Of a stretch of 64,000 nt of DNA, positions 58,974 to 64,000 are shown piece by piece. Origin of the DNA: Pictodentalium vernedei (Eukaryota; Mollusca; Scaphopoda; Dentaliida; Dentaliidae). Under the pieces are notes generated by a model. It worked only from the letters and a program-made list of their open reading frames with translations. It searched no databases and was not told the DNA's origin. Each line of letters begins with the position of its first letter. The stretch's first letter is position 1. Both the position numbers and the translations under genes were made by a program. Location of the stretch: assembly GCA_031216915.1 (NCBI GenBank), contig CM062294.1, forward strand, positions 389,103,217 through 389,167,216. Reading direction: 5' to 3'.

Positions 58974-59846
58974 TCACGGAAATACGTGAAGGTTGAGACC
59001 TTGCGGGTTGTGATGTAGTTGACGCGGTTTCCCCTGCGAAAGAAGATCCTGTCGTGGAGGAAGCTTCCGCGGTATGTCCCACAGCAGACACCTGAGTAGA
59101 TTTATCCACGGTCTCTGTGGAGACAGAGATGCTACCAACAGAATTTTGCATTGAGATTGTTTTATCTTTAGCAATATCTGCTGAATCAATGGCGCTGGAG
59201 GATACGCATATCCTATCATTCCGTCCCACGAGATCGATAGAGCATCTACTGCATATGCTCGGGGATCCGGACATGGAGACACATACGTCTGCAACTGATT
59301 GTTGAGCTGTGTCGCAAATAAGTCTATCATTGGTCGCTCCCATTGGTAGCAAATCTGATTGAATACCTGTTGGTTGAGAGTCCATTCTGACGGCAACAAG
59401 CGACCCTTCCATGAAAGGGAGTCTGCTAATACATTCAGACGATCCGGAATATGACGGACCGAAAGTAGAACCTGGTGTTCTAGAACAAACAGAAGGATTC
59501 TTTCCATTAAATTGAATAATGGAACGGAATGAGTGCCTCCCTGGTTCCGAATATACGCTCCTACTGTCGTATTGTCAGACAGGATTTGGACATGTGCTTT
59601 CTGAATAATGTTCATCCAATGACGTAGTGCAAGCCAAATTGACATCATTTCCTTGATGTTTATGTGCTTGCCTAGAAACTGCGGATCCCAAAGACCCTGG
59701 CACTTCGAATTCGTTGAGATCAATGTTGCACCCCAACCTGTTTGACTGGCATCCGTCATAATAGTAAAACTCGGATCCGGCAACTGCAGTGGAACTTCCT
59801 GAGTCAACCACTGAATGTTTGCCCAAGTCTGAATCTCTTGTTTCAC
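58974..59846 (-). pseudogene. DIRS-3 RNase H and C-terminal polymerase region
   Basis: A 290-codon frame with FTIMTDASQTGWGATLIS, HINIKEMMSIWLALRHW, QILSDNTTVGAYIRNQGGTH and RLNVLADSLSWKGRL, the four RNase H blocks. DLFATQLNNQLQTYVSPCPD and AVDALSISWDG follow, conserved in all DIRS polymerases here. It is joined to the reverse transcriptase by a frameshift near 59850. Confidence 0.9.
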
Positions 59847-60102
59847 TTGATTTGAGAACGTCTATATCGAGCGAATGAATCTTTACACTCCAATTCTGAG
59901 TCAAGAAAATTTGGAGAGGACGAGTGCGTAACCGCCCCATCGGAATGAGATCCGCAGCGGCTCTGCACAGACCTATCAGTCTCATGAACTCTCTCGCTGT
60001 GACTTTGTCTGAGTGAAGACAATAGCGAGCGTAACAACTGATTAATTTCGCTCTGGTTAACGGCAGACGAACGAGATTGTTGTGTGTCTCGAAGCTCATT
60101 CC

Positions 60103-61041
60103 CTAATGGGTGAATGACTTGGACAGCACCAGATCCGACTTCTCCTCGTTTATTATAAAATCGAGACGTCGGAGTAATAGAAGCAGATTCTGCACATCAT
60201 TCTGAAGCGTTAACTTGTTGCCGTACCTCTGAAGAATGTCGTCCAGGTAGGCCGACCTAACGACAGACGAATGAGCTCGGAAATATATCATTATTGAGTT
60301 CATTATTCGAGTGAAAGCCCAGGGCGCAAGGTTCAAACCGAAGCACATCGCTCGGAACTGATATACAACTTCTAGGACTGCGAAGCGTAGATACTTTCTG
60401 AATGTCGGATGTACCATGACGTGAAAGTACGCATCCTTGAGATCTATGCTTGTAGCATAGTAGTTCACCCAAATACTCACTCTGACTGATTGAATTGTCT
60501 CCATATAGAACTTCAGAGCGACGATCAGCTTGTTTATCCAGCTCAGATCCATGACTGGACGGAACGAGCCGTCTGGTTTCGGAACCAGAAACAGATGGCT
60601 GTAGAAACCCGGTGATTCCTGCTCTTCTACGACCTCTACCGCGTTCTTCTTCGGAAGAGACTGTACTTCTGATAAAAGAGCGTCACTTTTCTGCAGATTT
60701 GACGGAAGCTGAGTCCATTTTGGACTTCGAGTTAATGGAGGCTTTCGTTTGAAGGATATTCTTAGTCCTTCCGAAATTACCCCTCGAACCCAGGGGTCGT
60801 CCGTAATTGACGCCCAATCGTTTATAAAACTCGATAATCTTCCACCTACCTGAACACGATAGAGGTTCAAACCATCACCTCCTGGACCTGCGATGCTTGC
60901 GGAAGGAGAAACTACGTCCTCCACGACCCACACCTCGCCCCGTCGACCTAGGGACATCTGACCGGTTATCTCGGCCAGAATAACGTCCCCCACGTGAGTC
61001 GCTGCCTTGACGGTCTCTAGAATAAGACCTAGAGGACGCAT
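60103..61041 (-). pseudogene. DIRS-3 reverse transcriptase
   Basis: A 312-codon frame with GFYSHLFLVPKPDGSFRPVM, SIDLKDAYFHVMVHPTFRKY (catalytic Asp), CFGLNLAPWAFTRIMNSI and SAYLDDILQRYGNKL (YLDD box). A TAG at 60103 follows SKSFTH, and the same frame then continues GMSFETHNNLVRL down to about 59860. The start is arbitrary: upstream it joins the basic gag tail (RSSYRGSYASSRSYSRDR, 61072-60875) in an overlapping frame. Confidence 0.9.
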
Positions 61042-61094
61042 AGGAACCTCTATAGGAACTTCTCTTGGGCATACTTGTCCCAGAAGTGCCTGTC

Positions 61095-62600
61095 TTACTC
61101 TTTTCTGGTTGGAATTGACATAGACGACGGTATAGACAATTCTAAGTCTTCAGCCTGGTCGTCTAGATGCAGAGGAACTCTCGGTATGCCCTGTCCTGCC
61201 GTTTCGAATTTATTCCTTGAATTGATGAAAGGCAGATTTAGAGCATTTGCAGACAAGAAACCAGACTTGCTCGTTTTGGTAGCAAGCTTATATATAGCGT
61301 CATTCAATAATTCAAATGTTCTTGTGACATTATTGGACTGTGTCGGAAACTCAGGGACGATGTCCCTGAACCAATCAAAAAATTCTGTGTCCAATGACGC
61401 TATCAGTCTCTTATCCGGCATCACAGCATTCTGGTCCGACGGAACAACCTCTGGAAGATAATGCCGGATAAAATCTATGGCAGCTTTATGTTGTTACAAA
61501 AGGGAAAGCTCCAAATCCTCTGAATCCCTTTTGCCATCCTGTCGGACCCTATGAAGTTCTCGGTTGTCCGTACCTGATGCTTCAGCGGAGCGTACCGACC
61601 CAGCGTCGTCGGATAATTCCTGATCCGACAGAGATTCTGTCGTCTGCTGGGATGCTGCGATAAGTTGAGCCTGTGGAGTAGCGGTCTTACGTTGCTTTGC
61701 CGCTGGAAGCTCCGTGTACGTTGACTCCTGCATACTTATTTTATGTGAACGTCCGGAGTCTACAGGCCTTGTGTCCCTGGCTACCGGATGGCGTGACCTG
61801 GTCGCCGTGGAATCCCTGATCGGCGAAGCTGGCTGGATATCTGTGGTCACGTAGCCATGGTGCGGTTGTGTGCGCTGCCGTGAGGATGAGGAAGCCATAT
61901 CGACAGTCTCTCCGGACTGTCTATATAACGGAGCGTCCCGAGCGGCGGATGTATGCTCCGAATGCGAAACGTTTTGTACCACAACATCTGGTCCCAGATG
62001 TTGTTGTACGAGAGAGGGACCTCTCTCATTCGCAGCCCGGATGGACCTGGACGAGCTAGGAACTGGACTAATAGGCTTCCTCTGTTCTCTCCTCTGATCC
62101 GTCGTCACTGGGTGTGCACTTTGTCTTATTATAGTGCTCGTATCACCCAAATCTCCTTCCTGGACCGCAACGGACGAACCCGGCTGCCGAGCCATTCAAT
62201 GAATGGTCGCTACACCAGGCGAGCTAGCGGACACCAATGCCGTCGATCCTACTAGGGACCTCTTAGGCAATTGACGTATTTCCATGAGCACTTTTGCCGC
62301 TAGCTCTTCATTTAACTGTGACGACGGAGGCACACTTTTGGAAGACATCACGGAAACATCACCCTGTTCTTGTTCCTCTGAAAAAGAGATTGATAAACTA
62401 GAGTCACCCTGCAGAGAAAGGACCGCCATGGCCTTTTCCCCGCTAACAACATACCGTGACACACATTTCCAATGTTTGTCATCCCAATTGACACATACTG
62501 AACAGGAGTTAGTGCGAGTACACTGACTACAATTAATACAATGATTATGAAAGTCAGAGGAAGATTTCCTCTTATTACAATTAGAACAATATCCTTTCAT
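61095..62600 (-). pseudogene. DIRS-3 gag-like protein (two stops, internal deletion)
   Basis: The start at 62600 gives MKGYCSNCNKRKSSSDFH with Cys pairs as in DIRS-1. The frame is continuous to 61095 except for TGA at 62196 (between ATIH and MARQPG) and TAA near 61494 (between ELSLL and QHKAAIDFI). The domain with the LRVLS and NLELIRR motifs of DIRS-1 and DIRS-B is absent. The frame jumps near 61110 from the QAEDLELSIP segment to the basic tail, so roughly 450 bp is deleted relative to DIRS-1. Confidence 0.75.
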
Positions 62601-63140
62601 TGTGAAAAGAACACAAAAAGTCCGAGTACTCACACCAACCCCTGAAAACAAAGATACATAATAACATGATCCATTAACATAGAAAAAATAATTGAAATCA
62701 AAAAAATTTTTGGAAAAAATATTTTTTCAGAAAAGCCCAAGTTTCTGAAAGTAATGTTGAGCCCCAATGGATCCCAAAAAAGCCTAAGTGTGGACAAAAT
62801 TTTTTAAAATATTTCAAAAATATTAATGCAACACTTACGTATAATAATAATGTATCTTGTTATGATTAAGCTAATACAAAGACAAGAAATTCCTCTCAAC
62901 AGAAACCGTTGTCAATGTAAACAAGAAGTGTATAAACACCAGAAACATGACTCCAGGCACTGATAAACATGGCCCGAAATCAGTTACCAATTACAACACT
63001 ATCTGATGCAAAACAGAGACTTCCAGGGAAGAAACTGCAGAACATCAGATGGTAGATGCAGAACACAACGCCTAAACACCCATGGGTGAGGACGTAAACA
63101 TGGGGAAAAGAACAGAATTCATTCTGTCACCAAGCTAAAA

Positions 63141-63605
63141 CTCCCAAGAAATTTTAGTAATAATATTACAGAAAATATGCCAAAAGCATGGGAGAATAGC
63201 AAGAGGGGACTAAAGGAAAGGGAGAGAGGAAACACTGAACAAGCAGTGTAACTTTATAGCAAGAATGACAACAACAGGCCCATGCCTTGAAATTAGGCAC
63301 CATAACATAATTTCATACAGTTACAGCCCTGATTATTTCCTGCCACTCATTTTTCCTCTCCTCCACTCCCAAGAAATTTTAGTAATAATATTACAGAAAA
63401 TATGCCAAAAGAATGGGAGAATAGCAAGGGGGGACTAAAGGAAAGGGAGAGAGGAAACACTGAACAAGCAGTGTAACTTTATAGCAAGAATGACAACAAC
63501 AGGCCCATGCCTTGAAATTAGGCAACATAACATAATTTCATAAAAAAAAATTTAAGTTACAGCCCTGATTATTTCCTGCCACTCATTTTTCCTCTCCTCC
63601 TTCTA
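63141..63605. repeat. Tandem duplication of about 225 bp in the DIRS-3 5' leader
   Basis: CTCCCAAGAAATTTTAGTAA starts at 63141 and again at 63366. The two copies run through CACTGAACAAGCAGTGTAAC and TTATTTCCTGCCACTCATTT with very few differences. The second has an A-rich insertion at 63541-63555. Each copy contains a hairpin CACTG-AACAAG-CAGTG. Confidence 0.92.
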
Positions 63606-63917
63606 ATTCCTCTTTAGATCCACCATTTCTCTAATATTTATGTGTCTGGCATCATTTAAACTGAGATTTACAAGCACAAATATCAGTCAGATGTGAACTG
63701 ATGAAGGGCCAAACAAAGAATGATAATTGGCGCCAATTTCGAGACCTCCTTGACTCTGTGCATGCGCAGTGGAGGAAAAGTATGGAGGACCATTTAGGAC
63801 ATGATTTTTTCGGTTTTAGATGCAAATTTTGAGGATTGGGGGGCAAAATTTGTGTTTGGCCCTAGATTTTGAGAATTAGCACCAGCTATGTCTGGGTCAT
63901 TGGTACAGTATAAAAAT

Positions 63918-64000
63918 ATAAAATGTCCGGAAACCGGAGCGACTTGGAGAGAGCTTTTCACTTTGTCATCTTATCAGTGATGACGATGCAAGGGCAGCAT
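63918..64000 (-). pseudogene. DIRS-2 gag continuation after DIRS-3
   Basis: ATGTCCGGAAACCGGAGCGA and AGTGATGACGATGCAAGGGC match DIRS-1 at about 11369-11450 and continue the interrupted DIRS-2 out of the window. Confidence 0.8.

Larger units (their letters stand above)
56948..63917 (-). mobile_element. DIRS-like retrotransposon DIRS-3, near full length, nested in DIRS-2
   Basis: A 6.97-kb element with inverted terminal repeats (about 56990-57172 and 63720-63910, sharing CCAATGACCCAGACATAGCT and GGGCCAAACACAAATTTTGC). An internal complementary region lies at 57250-57345. Minus-strand gag, reverse transcriptase, RNase H and recombinase follow. The left flank GCTAGTCGTCGAAA and right flank ATGTCCGGAAACCGGAGC are adjacent in DIRS-1 (about 11355-11395), so the element sits inside the DIRS-2 gag. 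No target-site duplication is visible. It is the youngest DIRS copy here by frame integrity. Confidence 0.92.

Noticed and set aside
61494-62255. Plus-strand frames opposite DIRS-3 gag
   Set aside because: They mirror low-complexity Ser/Gln-rich coding on the minus strand and have no domain or homologue in the other DIRS copies.
54301-64000. MAPK7 kinase-domain exons
   Set aside because: No HRDLKP, DFG or TEY-like motif with splice sites was found in minus-strand frames. The region is taken up by DIRS elements.

Overview
The window is metazoan nuclear DNA that is very rich in transposons. The repeat repertoire points to a mollusc, probably a bivalve or gastropod: pearl/HINE-like tandem-core repeats ending in GACGGACG microsatellites, a 5S-rRNA-headed SINE, DIRS tyrosine-recombinase retrotransposons, and AGGTCACTGTGACCT satellite-like arrays. 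This is inference from repeat types; no mitochondrial or rRNA marker is present. There is no operon-like or prokaryotic organisation and no CRISPR array.

I can support one host gene. Two minus-strand exons, 49087-48526 and 20516-20385, have consensus splice sites and matching phases. They encode the segment just after the kinase domain and the basic Arg/Lys-rich segment of a MAPK7 (ERK5) orthologue. Kinase-domain exons must lie above 49.1 kb, probably beyond the window, and the C-terminal tail below 20.4 kb. Most of the window is therefore intron of this gene, including one 28-kb intron packed with nested elements.

Layout: 0-2.1 kb, a decayed LINE (endonuclease plus reverse transcriptase, minus strand). 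2.8-7.3 kb, pearl-like repeats D1 and A1. 7.3-13.7 kb, DIRS-1. 13.7-20.3 kb, repeat A2, a hAT transposase scrap, a hAT-like element with 8-bp target duplications, repeats B1 and E, and a palindrome. 20.4 kb, MAPK7 exon. 20.8-24.7 kb, SINEs, hairpins and unique intron. 24.95-35.6 kb, one D-family repeat (D2) split by a LINE 3' end with a patchwork 5' junction and by DIRS-B, which itself carries a terminal-inverted-repeat element. 36.2-37.2 kb, a dead Tc1/mariner transposase. 38-48 kb, tandem-core repeats (H, an ERE-like array, C, A4), a second TIR element, and two SINE insertions. 48.5-49.1 kb, MAPK7 exon. 49.1-52.5 kb, A3, a DIRS fragment and B2. 52.75-54.3 kb, a Tc1/mariner element with recognisable ends. 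55.1-64 kb, DIRS-3 inserted into an older DIRS-2.

Almost every element gene is broken by stops, frameshifts or deletions. DIRS-3 is the most complete: it retains all recombinase catalytic residues and reverse-transcriptase and RNase H motifs but carries several frame breaks. The most interesting signals are a shared end grammar with co-varying inverted repeats across otherwise different repeat families, two SINEs with the same body but different promoter heads (5S rRNA versus tRNA), a 157-bp-period array of perfect oestrogen-response-element palindromes in the intron, and a LINE 5' junction made of three shuffled copies of nearby intron sequence.
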